DNA of 64,000 nucleotides. Origin: Hemibagrus wyckioides. Taxonomy: Eukaryota; Chordata; Actinopteri; Siluriformes; Bagridae. Location: assembly GCF_019097595.1 (NCBI RefSeq), contig NC_080719.1:10177501-10241500 (forward strand). The letters are read 5' to 3'. Shown here one piece after another: positions 11,928 through 24,172 of this stretch (the stretch's first letter is position 1; each line of letters opens with the position of its first letter). The translations under genes were made by a program, and so were the position numbers. The notes beneath the pieces are model-generated. The model ran no database searches, was not told the origin of the DNA, and saw only the letters and a program-made list of their open reading frames with translations.

Positions 11928-14900
11928 GTGAGTATTTGTGCTCTCTTTTACAACAAAATAGGAAACCCAAAGGAAAAAGAAAACATTCATTAAATCCTGT
12001 CTCGAGGCAGATGTGTAGTCTGGGAACAGGCTGATGTTGGACTGGTGATAGTTTATAAGCTAATAATGGTATTTTTTTTGTTTGCTAAATAGGCTGATCT
12101 CACAGTGTAATGCAGTGTGTTTAAGTCATTTGACTGATTCTATGCACATTTATTTTTTTAATAAAGTTAAAGTGGGAATCTGGCGGTCTCATCCCTGAAG
12201 ATGACCTTGTCATATTAAACCGTGATTTAATGGTGAATCATTGGATGTCTGTAATATTTGCATGTGTAATTCTGCACAGTGATTCTGTCCGTAAGGAAAG
12301 CACTGATACGTAGTACTGAGACTCACTGTATATCCAGACAGCACTGACAAATAGACCATTGATATTTAACAACTTAAAGGAGCAATCTGTAATTTTGGGA
12401 TTTCCTCTACTTCCAGTCTAAACCTACCCCCTCTGTTGAAACTGTGAACACCTGTGAGCCACCTTTTAGAGAAACAGAGCAGCTGAGGGGTCAGAAATAT
12501 CTAAACTAGTGAAATTCATTACATGGCAACAATGGAACTAAACTATTTTTGAAATACTCTGATAGATCTCGAAACAAATTACAAATTACAAGCAGCACTT
12601 TTTAATTAAATAATAACTAACCATTAATAGATTAGATATTTAATGGAAACCAAGGCCACTGTCATTTGTAAACAATATATATTTTGCCGTAGCATCTGCT
12701 AAGGAAATCTGTGGAACAAGTACACAGAGAAAATAGACTGATATTCTTGGAGTATAAAATATTCTGATATACTTGATATACTGCTGTTCTTTAAAAAACT
12801 GATACTGCTAACACCAAATACTGCTAATTATAGCAAATTAGTACCATTAGTTATACCTGACAGCTAACTGAACGCAGCACTGTTCTAATATTATCTAGCT
12901 GAAGGTCATGATTACTCCCCTTCACATCATGTTTGTTTTGGTTTCTGCTATACTCCTGTCTCTGCCCCCATCAGGTCATTGGTTTGTTTTTCTGATTGTG
13001 TTAACCTGTTTCTTGTTATCCCTGGTTTAGTTTGAACAGTTCATCCTCCTGTATATCTTTTTTAATCAGCACAACAGTCCAGTGAGTGGTCTTCTCTCCT
13101 CACAGTTCCTGGCTTTCTGGTTAGATCCTGAGGTCAGGTTACTGTGTGTGCAGAGTTTGTGCATGTGCATGTTCTTCTTATATCTGTTTGGGGTTTTTCC
13201 TGGGTGTCTAGTTCTTTATAAGGGAATTTGGGTTAGATAAATTGGGTGAATTTGTTCATTCATTGTTCCCTGTGATGGCATCCTATCTAGGGTGTATTCT
13301 CACCTCACACCATGTGTTCCTGGGTTAGGAACCAGGATAAAGTAGTTGCATGAAGTTATTGAGTGAATCTCTTGAGTCCTGCACTTCACATTTTCCATTT
13401 CCAGGGGTTTATCTGAGGATGCTTGTCACTAACAAATGTTTGTCTGCCTGTGTGTTGACCTCTGGTTGTGATTCTAATTAACTCTACAACAAGCATTAGA
13501 TCTTACAGAATTTGTTTCATACTTATTGGTACACTAACTAGCTTGCTAATGATAGACATATTCCTCTATAGACATATAGACTCTATTCCTTACTGGTGTT
13601 CTCTATTAGTATAGTAGTATCTGATGTCCATAAGAATATGTTTGAATTCAAGCTCCACCCATTTTAACAGATGAATGCTTGTCACTATTGAAAAACAGCA
13701 CGTAAGAGAGGCGTCACATCCCGGAGTATTTATGTTTGTGGGGCAGGTTACACAATGAGTTCCTGATACTTATTATATGATTTTTATCTTAATAAGATGG
13801 AGCAAAGACAGATGCATGTACTGCCGTGTAGGAGTGTACACTCCTTCTGGTGTATTAGAAAACACGTCACTCTGTCACAAACAAAAAGTCTATTATATAT
13901 CCAGTAATAAACACGACTAATACTTTGTGCTGCAATATAAATCTAAAGTACAAATAAAGCACTGAGATGCTAATAAATTAGGTTTCCGTACAGACACTGA
14001 GATCTGTCTCTTTAAGTATGCACAGGATTGCAGATAAGATAGATTACATATAAGAAAAATGGATTGTACCCATCACACACATATAACAAATATTCACCAT
14101 TTACTTGGCTGACAAATAAAAAAATTGTCTTTCTGGAAAACCATTCACATAAAATATGGTATTCACCCATTTGGCTAAATGTCTGTGGAAAATGAAAAAT
14201 AAAATATATATTTTTAATGGCCAACAGATGGCTTGGAATCACTTATGTATATATTATATTGTCTTATATTCATATTCCCATGAAACCAAGAGTAATCCTC
14301 TTTTTTGGGCTTTCAATTATGCAATAAATATTTTGACCTGATGCCAGTCATCTTTCAAAAGGTTTTACTTACTCAGGCATTTAATCCAACATTCAGAATG
14401 TTTCATTATGCCTAGGATTATATATGTCATGTATATTAGCACATATAATATGCACACTAAAGCATGGCCTTTCCTATGACATACTCCATGAGGTCCTTCT
14501 GGAGCTCTGGTTATAAATCAGGGCACAATAAGGGGATACAGTCTTCACTGAGTTGGCTATAACTGGGGGAAAGTAAATAAAGAAATACTTCTGTAGTGGA
14601 AAAAAACTAGTTTGCTATAACTCAAACTGTGTCAATAAGCAACCTTGGTGGCCATGTCATGTTCAATAATTAAACTATTTATTAAAAGCCACAGGCACTG
14701 AGAAAATATGTGGAAAGAAATATGTTCCAACATTTCAAATACCTAGGCACAATACAATTTTGATTCCAGTAGGTTACACAAATAATATAAAACAAATTTG
14801 ACGGAAAAAAAAACAAACATTAATACTTGTTTAACTTAGCTCAGAAATTGCTGGGTCAGCTTTACGTTTACTCATTTGGTAAATGCTTTTAGCCCAAGTG

Positions 14901-15034
14901 TATTATAATAGAGAAGGATTTAAATGAGTTAGCAAATTGACGTGTCTTTAGCCCCCTAAGTGAACTCAATAACATGCTATTCATACATTTTGAGTAGTGT
15001 TATTGCTGCGCACAAAAAATGCAGGGTTTTCTTA
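11928..15034. other. Probable il16 first intron or 5' intergenic DNA, part 1
   Basis: No gene is seen. Bases 13,250-13,376 are a plus-orientation SINE fragment, recognised from CCTGTGATGGCATCC, CTAGGGTGTATTCT and AGGAACCAGGATAAAG. The rest is AT-rich without obvious structure. Confidence 0.5.
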
Positions 15035-15270
<236 letters not shown>

Positions 15271-15456
15271 AATGTGTATATTTATGTATATATAATTTGG
15301 GGAAAGGGAGAAATGGTAAACAAACTGATTCTGAACATACTTAATGAAAAACAGTGTACTCTAGAAAAGTGTGTGTGTGTTCATATTCAAAATCAGTAAT
15401 GTCTAGACCTCTTTCCTGATTCTTAGCCCTCACTCTCTTCATCTTTGTGTTTTTTG

Positions 15457-15460
<4 letters not shown>

Positions 15461-15527
<67 letters not shown>
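15461..15527. repeat. (TC)n microsatellite
   Basis: An uninterrupted CT/TC tract of about 66 bp with no coding context. Confidence 0.95.
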
Positions 15528-15528
<1 letters not shown>

Positions 15529-16374
15529 CTTCACTGCTTTACTTTGTGACTCAGCGTGTATTACAGCTGTGTGCCATTACATCAACATCATAGTCAGACT
15601 ATTTCAAAAGAAACACACAGTCATCCCGCTACTGTAATAAAGTTAAAACATAGAGTCATCTATTTCAATCTTCTACATAAACTATACAGAGTGAATATGG
15701 AATTTGTGAGCTAACAATTCGGGTTCTTAGTACACAGCACACTATGACTACAGAAAAGATAGAAAGAAGGTGAAGTGGACCTACAGTGGATTCACATGTC
15801 AGCTTTAAACAGTGACAAAGATAATTCTGATGAATATATCATCTAGCACTCATGTTAAGGTTCGAATTGAAGAAACCTAAAAAAAAAAAAGACATTAAAA
15901 ATACATACATAACTTACATAATTTACCATATACACTAAAGGTATTCAACCTGTCAGGACCTGAATATGATTTTGAATCACTTTTTGCATGGCAGACAAGT
16001 TCACACATATTTCTGAGTGCAATATAATACAGCTTTTTGTCATCACCTAGTATGGACACTATCCAATCCATAATCCCCCTTTCCTTCTCCCAACTATTGC
16101 AATATGTCTTAACAAAAATGCTTATAGATGGTATTTTATACCCTAAGAACCCTGTGTTACTATATTAACATATATATAGTTAATATAGTAATTAGAAAAA
16201 GTGAAAATATGTTAATTCATATATATATATATATGAATATCTGAAATAACTGTTTATGCACAAATTATATTGTTTAGTCAAACCTTCAGTGTAAGTTGTT
16301 TTTTTTTCATAGACATGCTAAATCAGTAGCTTTATGCCTCCTTGCTTGTTAGCTATATTAGTCTCGTAGCTTTT

Positions 16375-16540
16375 CTTTCATTTGGACTGTGGGAGGAAAC
16401 CAGAGCACCCAGAGGAAACCCACCAAGCACAGGGAGAACATGCAAATGCCACACACACACGCACAGTGAGCGGGAGCAAGACTCAAACCCAGTACATTGG
16501 AGGTGTGAGGCGAACGTGCTAACCACTAAGCCACCGTGCC
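16375..16540 (-). mobile_element. tRNA-derived SINE copy (minus orientation)
   Basis: It carries GGACTGTGGGAGGAAACC, GGGAGAACATGCAAATGCC and the head GTGCTAACCACTAAGCCACC. Read on the minus strand that head gives A-box-like TAGTGGTTAGCACG near the 5' end. A second, more decayed copy follows at 16,630-16,748. Confidence 0.75.
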
Positions 16541-16629
16541 ACCTAGTCTCTTAGCTTCTGTACAAAAAAAAATTTAAGACACCAAGCTTTAGCCGATTAT
16601 TTTCTGAATCTTAGAGATGCTAATCAATG

Positions 16630-16748
16630 TACACTGTGTGCCTTTGAATAGGGGAGGAAACTGGAGTACCCAGAGATAACCCTTGAAGCTCAGTGAAAAT
16701 ATACAAACTCTGTGTGGCAAACTTTACCCACTGAGCCACCGTGACCCC
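16630..16748 (-). mobile_element. Decayed tRNA-derived SINE copy
   Basis: Blocks GGGGAGGAAACTGGAGTACC and CACTGAGCCACCGTGACCCC match the neighbouring SINE in the same order and orientation. Confidence 0.6.
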
Positions 16749-19357
16749 ATCTAGTCAACCTGTAATTCAGAATAGTAATGAACTAATTGACTAATCACCT
16801 TTTCTGGACTTATGGGCTATTTTTTTTTTAACGCGTCAAATTTTAACCAGTCAGATATGTTCAGATTTTGTTGCTTTTTCTTGACAATTTTTTCCCAGAA
16901 CAAAAATACTGTGAAGATTCAAACTTCTTTTAATACATGCACATCTCTCATTGGCAAATAGTAATATTCAAATTGACCACAAGGCTGCTGTCACTCTGGC
17001 TGCCCAGTTCCCCAAGTAATGTGGCTTCAGTAAGGTGATGCCGCCTTATATTATACCATATATTTACCACCATTAGTGTCTCATATAGATCTGCAAAAAG
17101 CACATACTGAGAGTCATTTATAATGCATGACCTACATAAAGCTTTGACCTTCAGAGAACAGGTCCTGCACAGCGAAAAATAAAACGGAAAATAAGTATAA
17201 AGTCCTCATTGTTGTTTTTACATACTGCACACTCATTCAACTAACATTATCCTGGAAGTCATTCGCGAATGGCAATCTGGGGATTCTATTCAGAGCTGTG
17301 TATCTCCACAGATGTTTCTATTGCAGCGTAGACAATGCAAAGATTTATACACTAAGCACTATGACAGTTAGTAGTCAGCTCATCCATATTTTAACATCTT
17401 TCACTCTGTTGCTTTTAGATCATTTTGGAAGAAGAACTTTTACTTTCAGAAAAAAAAATTCAAAGTTAGCCCTATTAGGCAAAGATCTGATAAATATGTA
17501 GTTACCTTATCATGCACTCCTGACTATCTTTAAAGCCCTAGGGAACCGGAATTCATTCTAAATTACATTAATGCTAGCCATGTGTAAGCAATATACAGTA
17601 TAAATTATGAATAACCGGTGATATTTCAATCTAGACTCTCTCCTATTTTTATGTGAAATGTGTGAGGTTAATCTTGGGCAAAGCTTGCATACACATTCTC
17701 TTCAACAAACACAAGGCAGATGTTGGGGAAGGGAAACATGGCAAGAAGTAATTGGGTACTTTTAAGCCTTGTGCTTTGCAAAACATATTTAAACTGCTCT
17801 ATCCTAATACATTTTGTTGTATACATCTGTGTACATCAACAAGAAGCAGTGCAGAGGATCCTCACTATCATACTGCTTCATATACACAGCTTAGAGGCAG
17901 ATGTCAAGCGTGTGTCTCAGCTGTCATCCTAACAAACAGCTCATCAAAAACTAAGTGGTTCTACTTAGATAGGTTCCAAGGAAGCACTTAAACTAAACTG
18001 CAAGTGTTACAGTGTTGCCGCCATCTACATAAAACGGATAAAATTGAGTCAGTTCCCAACGTTCACTTTAAAGATCCCATTTGCAAAGCTAAGAACAACA
18101 CATAAGGACATGAGCTATCAAGTAACAAATGTCAGTTTTGTTTACTGGTTGTCCCTATACTGCGCCGAATCCCTGAAGATCATTATTGCCTGGTGCTTGA
18201 TATGCCTCTGGTTTACATGATTGAGATAACAGGCTGGAAGTCTTTGTCAATGGGATGGCAATTAAGAATCATTATTAAAGTACTAGGCTTGCTGGCATCA
18301 TTCATTCTTTAATTCATTTTTAGTAACCGCATTATCCTGGTCTGGTTGCTGCAGATCTGGAGACATTGATCATCTCTGGAACACTGGGTTTGAGGAAGGA
18401 ATATACCCATATTATGTTTTGTAGTATGATGCCACACACTGCAAAAGTTGGAGCTTTCAGGAAATGTAAATTGTCTGCATGGTAATTACACATTAAACAA
18501 AAACATTAACAGGATTTACAAGCTGAATTTTGGAATTACAATAAGGTCATCTATGTATAGATCATCTAACATGATCCAAACAAACACTATAAAAAATAGA
18601 CCATTTCTAAACAGGTTCATGTCTTTTGTTCCCAATTGCACAGGAGAGTCAAAAAAAGTCAAAGAACCTATTGCAAATGTAAGTAAATATTTTGGTAGAC
18701 TCCAGAGAACTAAAAAGGTCTCCTGAAAATATGGTCCAGGGCCTAAAATTGCCATTGAATTATCAGGTAGAAAGTTCCAGGTTACCTGCAATATACCTGG
18801 GTCCCTGTAATGTTTCTTGTGGTGGTAAACAAACACAAGTTTCATTTTCTATGATATGCACAGTAGTTAGGCTCGCGTTATGTAATGATTCAGTTTTAAT
18901 CGCTAAAAAAACCCAACTAAACGGTTGCATTTGTTACAAAACTGTTTAAAAATTTACTTCTGTAATACAATTCTAAGCAAAACAAGAGATGAAGAAAAGT
19001 TTACGGGAAAGTATAAAATAGGAGCTGATGTGGCACAAACATTCATAATATTTATGAGAATATGTGCTCCAGATAAGCCTTTTAAGTCTCTATTCTCTAA
19101 ACAATGTCATGCATCAGCTTCCAGTGCACAGTAAATCTGAGTTCAAACATTCATATTTTCCAGTCAGGCTAGAGTCATGAGGCAAGATGCACTTCGACAC
19201 TTTCCTTTTTTTTCCCCCGAATATGTTGGAGAAAAGAAAAGTGCTTTTATCTTTTCCTATAGCCTCCTTGCTTCCAGAGAACACTCTGGATAGAAGAGGA
19301 CGCTAGGACAGGACTACTAACTGAATTTTCTAATTGCTTTCTCGTTCCTGCTCTCTT

Positions 19358-19396
<39 letters not shown>

Positions 19397-19398
19397 AG
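16749..19398. other. Probable il16 first intron, part 2
   Basis: No coding exon is supported, although short open frames exist. Bases 18,301-18,395 resemble the 3' part of the minus-oriented SINE. A (CT)n tract at 19,362-19,391 forms the polypyrimidine tract of the acceptor at 19,399. Confidence 0.5.
19362..19391. repeat. (CT)n tract at an il16 splice acceptor
   Basis: About 14 CT units lie directly before TTTGCAG at the acceptor of the first confident il16 coding exon, acting as its polypyrimidine tract. Length changes could influence splicing. Confidence 0.85.
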
Positions 19399-21721
19399 AG
19401 CGGCCCCCTCCATTAGCAGCTGTCTGGAGTGGGAGAGAGCCTCCCTCAGCGGCCATCATGCCTCTGAGAGCCACTCAGACACAGCAGAGGCTAAATGGGA
19501 GAAGAAACAGGAGGATGGAAAGGACCAATCCTGGACAGCGCTCCAAAAAACTGGCCATCATCTCTCGATCTCTACTTATCTGCAGCTCCAGGAGCAGCGA
19601 TGACACCGCTAGCCCTGAAGAGAGGTACGGATACAAGAACTGGAAAGAAGGGTACCAAGGAGACCCTCTGGAGGCCAAGGCTGGACATATGGAAATGAAT
19701 TTCAGCAGGAGTGTTAGCCTACAGGGATCAAAGTGGAGTGAGGATCCCAAAAAGAACTTAAGAAGGTCCTTTTCCATTAAGGTAGGACCATAAATTTCTT
19801 GTGCTGCAGCTTTTGGTCAAACTTCAGCTCATAAGATTGTACTGGTTGATTAGAAATTCATTTTAAAACTGAGCAACACTCATATCACAATCATCTCTTG
19901 CATGAATGTTTACAGCAATGTTGTGCCAGTTCATGGCCAGAAGTAAACATTACAGTTGTAGTGCATTAAAAATGCATGAAACTCATCATTAGGCACTGCA
20001 GCATCTAATCAATTATATTAAAATCTGATGAATCTCATTAAGGTGATGGATTCTAATAAAAAAGAATCTCTTAATTATTATAATTAGTCTCTATTGATCT
20101 AGATTGTGTAGCAGAATTGTTTTGATTAGTCTCTTCAGAGCGCTTTCCAGAATGCCATTATTAATTAACCTTGTTTATATACATATTTATATTAAGAAAA
20201 AGTGCATAGCTTTTTTTTTAAGCTCAGTGAATCACAATCACATGGTTTGTGTGTTTGAGGCTTGTGGAAGCTCTTACCCATTAGACCTACACAAAAGAGG
20301 ACTTGTTATAGTCTGTAGGGAATAGAGAACTTGTGCAAGTCTCATAAGACATTCAGGTGATGTCATGGAGGGCATAGGCAATCCTAGTCCCAAAGACCCT
20401 TAATGCTGGCTTGCTGATACTCTACAACAACACTGTGGTCAGAGAAGGCATTTTTTTTTTTTTTAAATTAGACATATAAAAATAAGTACGTTTACAAACA
20501 GGAGTGAACAGAATTTACATTTTTCACTTGACAGAATACTACAAAGAAACAGTCAACAAAGGCTAATGAGCATTTAAATATGTGCCTTAAAATAAAGTGA
20601 ACAAGACATTTCAATTTCAACCAGTTGTGACTGTATGTGTGTATGTATATTTATATAAACACGCACGTACATATACTTTTATGTTAATATTGGAACTAGT
20701 TATTCGATGCATTGTGCATAACCAATCAACTAACCACTAATTAATGAACTGTTAATTAACAGTAATTAATTAAGTAAATCTGATTTATGACGCACATGAA
20801 AACAAAACGTTGACTAAAGTGATCTATAAAAATGGCATATAAACCAAAATTAAAAACATGTACAACATTGGGACAACAGGAATAAACATAAACATTGATA
20901 TAGACAGAACCATACAGGTTAAAATGATCATAGGCTGTTCTACACTACGCCACAGTCAATGCAAATGCACAGCCAACCTTCAGCCAAGACTGAACAGCTA
21001 AAAGGTCCTGTTTATATGACTCTTGTGCAAATATCAAATACATTTGGTATTGGACCACTGGCTGGTGAAGAAAGTGCAATCCTTTTTTTTAAATCCAGTA
21101 TTTTTTACAGTGGAGCAGAAAGGGTCCAGAGACACTGCGGTTATAATTAATTTAGAACGTGTGCTACCTACTTTTTGTCTAAATGCATCGAAAACTATTT
21201 TATTGTACTTTTTATGAGAACTGAATGAAAGACTCTGCAGTTGTATTAAATTTTATGCAACCGCAGCAATAATGTGACCCTCTAGCTCGCTTTCCTCTGT
21301 GCAGAGTTCATTATCATGTGGCCTCATTGTAAGTGCTATAATAAATGCTCAGGCTTGTGGTTCATGCTGTAATAAAAACAAAGCTATTACAGATGTATTT
21401 CACACATGTCAAAGTGTTGGGGAAGGGGATTGGTTTCTGTATGATAGAGCATAGTAGCACCCTTGTTTGAGTTTTCATGTGGCTTGTATTGCGGCAGGAA
21501 AGCAGTTTCTGGAGAATGTGCATTGCCACCAGGGAGGAGTGCGGGCCGCTCGGACCTCAAGTGGCCGATAACGACCTCCAGCCTGGTGACAATATAGTCA
21601 CTGTTCGAAATGGAGGCCAATTACACAGGTAGTTAAAAAAAACCCGATATAATCTGATCATCAGCCTAGCATTCTTGTCTGTTATGTGCGTTTGGGGGAT
21701 GCTGTTTAATGGTTTGTGTAA

Positions 21722-21759
<38 letters not shown>

Positions 21760-23798
21760 ACACACACGCGCAAATACAAAGGCCCACAGGCTCACACACA
21801 AACACACACAGACACACACGTATGCACTCACATAAATACAAGAGGTCTAATGGACATTATGTGCTCTTTTCTCACTCTCTAGGGACACTTACATCCACTA
21901 TGGTGAGAGGCTGGCCCCATTTAATGGGCAGGTTGTAAATGGCCACACAAAACTCGAATCAGAGAAACAACCAGCCATGAGAACTGAACCCAGGACAACT
22001 AGTGCAGAGGTAAGCCACTAGATTCGCAACTTCTCCCATATTAAGATTACAACAATATGCCCTTTTTCAAGAGTGTAGCAGGAAAAGCTAGTCATTTATC
22101 AGTATGACATTTCAACCATATCACAGCATCATGATCTGCTACTGAAGGAGATCCCATTCATTGCTCAACTAATTGCTAATGTGCAAGAGATTTTGCCTCT
22201 AACAAAACCTCTGTTGTCATTGTATATATATATATAAAAAGATTCTTGGCCTCAAATAATCTGCTGTTTGACTATTAAAAAAATGAATCAGATGGGTTAG
22301 ATAAACATCAGCATTTACTAAGCTTGAATAAAAGCAGTGTGTGAGGAGACTTTGTTAGCAAGCTAACAAACACATCTTTGAAGAAACTAGGCTAGCTGAA
22401 CAGGCACAACTTTGACTTTATTCCTGATATTTTGTTGAAGATACATAACAGTCAGTTTAGTCCAGCTGGGGTGGGATGAAGACTTTTATTTATGTTATTT
22501 TTTTTAAGTTGAGCTGGTACTGTTCATTTTTACAAATCACAGAAAAGAGTGCCATTATTGAAACTTAGTATACACTAGTGATGTGTTTATGATTAGGAAA
22601 AAACTCTAAATCTGTTGTCAGTTGAAATTCATATTAATACAAATTTCTCTGCTTTTTCCTAAAGGTTTTCAGCTCATGTGAAAACAGTGAGCTACATCTT
22701 AACAGTAATTCAGCAGATTCTGTGATCTACAGGAAAGACGTAGTTGGAAACAATGTTAACTTAAAGGTAAGCAACACTTCTCTATCCTGCAATATATTCT
22801 ATTGACTCACAGTATATACTGTATGTTACTATATGGAATAAATATGTCACTGTTGTATGTACAAATTAAAGGAGACAATTTAAATTCTATCTGACATTTT
22901 ACTCACGTTTTATCCTGATGGAAGTGGTCTCTTTATGGATGACGCCTCCCCTATTACAGTATGAAAATTATAAATGATAAATAATCTGCTCTTACTTCAC
23001 AGTCAACAGATAACACCCCATTTAAACATGTATGTTTAAATTTTCATTTCATGTAAGATTTTGGTGTGCCAGCCCTATCTATCACCATCAGCAAAACCTA
23101 TTCAGGGAATGTAGTTTGGATGAACTGTGTTCCACCCCTAATTACAATTCCAGAGATGTACAATCTGTGTCAAAGGCATATTAAAGCTGACGTCTTACAC
23201 CAGATAATTTATGATAGTTTTTCCCTGACAAAAAGTTGTGAATACTTGACCATCACACTCATGTGTCCATTCCAAAATTGTGGCATCCAAAACCATAGTA
23301 AAACCGTAAATATTAACACAGAGCTGGTCCCTTCAAAACAGCTTTAGTGAGGTCGAGCAGTGTGTGCAGTTGGTGTTCCAGTTCATCCCTTTTGATGATG
23401 GGGTTGATGTGGGCTGCTAGAGATGTTTCACACTAACTAAAGCAAACCTCTTTTTGTGCATCGGGGCAATGTCATGTTGGAACATGTTTGGGCCCTTTAG
23501 TTCTGCTACAACATACAAAGACATTCTATATAACATAGTGGTATCAGTCTGGGGAAGAACAAGTTATATGTGTTTGATGTTCAGGTGCCACAACTACTGA
23601 CCATATTTTGCATTTTCTGTCTTATTTAATGAGAGTATTCTTTTTTATAAATGGGTTTTAATTGCAACTGGTGTAAATGTGTGTGTGTGTGTGTGTGTGA
23701 AGAAGCCCATTATAGAAGTAACAGAGGCTAATAAAAGCTGTGAAACAGAAGATACTGAAGAGACCACCTGCAAGAGGAATCGTTCAAACTCTACAAGT

Positions 23799-23840
<42 letters not shown>

Positions 23841-24172
23841 CATGCATAAAATAATTAACGTACAAAATGTTTTATATATTTATATAGACATTAGGCCTTT
23901 TTACAGTAAGCCACAGTCATCTCTGTGTTAGTTTTGCCCATTTTATTTGTGGCGTTGCCTCTATAGCTCTTCCCCAATCATGTGATGTGACTTTATTTAA
24001 ATGCTCTCTCCATCTTCTGTCAGGTGTACACCCATACTGGATTGGAGATTTGGATGCCATCATTATGAAGACACCCGAGCTGTTTCCCTGTCAGGTTCAC
24101 ACTGCCACTGGCATTTACGGAAACAGAAAGTCTCTTTCTCAACAACTGGAGTTTCCTCCCAGCATTCAGCAG
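19399..24172 (+). CDS. il16: il16 coding exons 1-6: N-terminal region
   Basis: These exons encode residues 1-309, ahead of the first PDZ domain. Residues [19 protein letters not shown] in exon 1 match the RSLMLC...SSPDE block near the human N-terminus. The junction of exons 1 and 2 gives SIKESS, matching human MKESS. Exons 5 and 6 join to RSNSTSVHPY, and exon 6 carries NRKSLSQQL, both near-identical in mammals. The segment is rich in Ser, Arg and Lys and is predicted disordered. Exon 5 (23,703-23,796) has a weak acceptor made of a (TG)n tract and a GAAGAAG (NAGNAG) end, so one-codon variation is possible. Exons 2 to 4 are poorly conserved, but their open frames and phases agree. Confidence 0.88.

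Noticed and set aside
17720..17991. 70-79-codon overlapping frames as an extra il16 exon
   Set aside because: No acceptor-donor pair with a compatible phase was evident, and there was no similarity to IL-16.
21387..21620. 77-codon minus-strand open frame
   Set aside because: It is the antisense shadow of il16 coding exon 2, whose plus-strand reading joins its neighbours in frame and matches the SIKESS junction.
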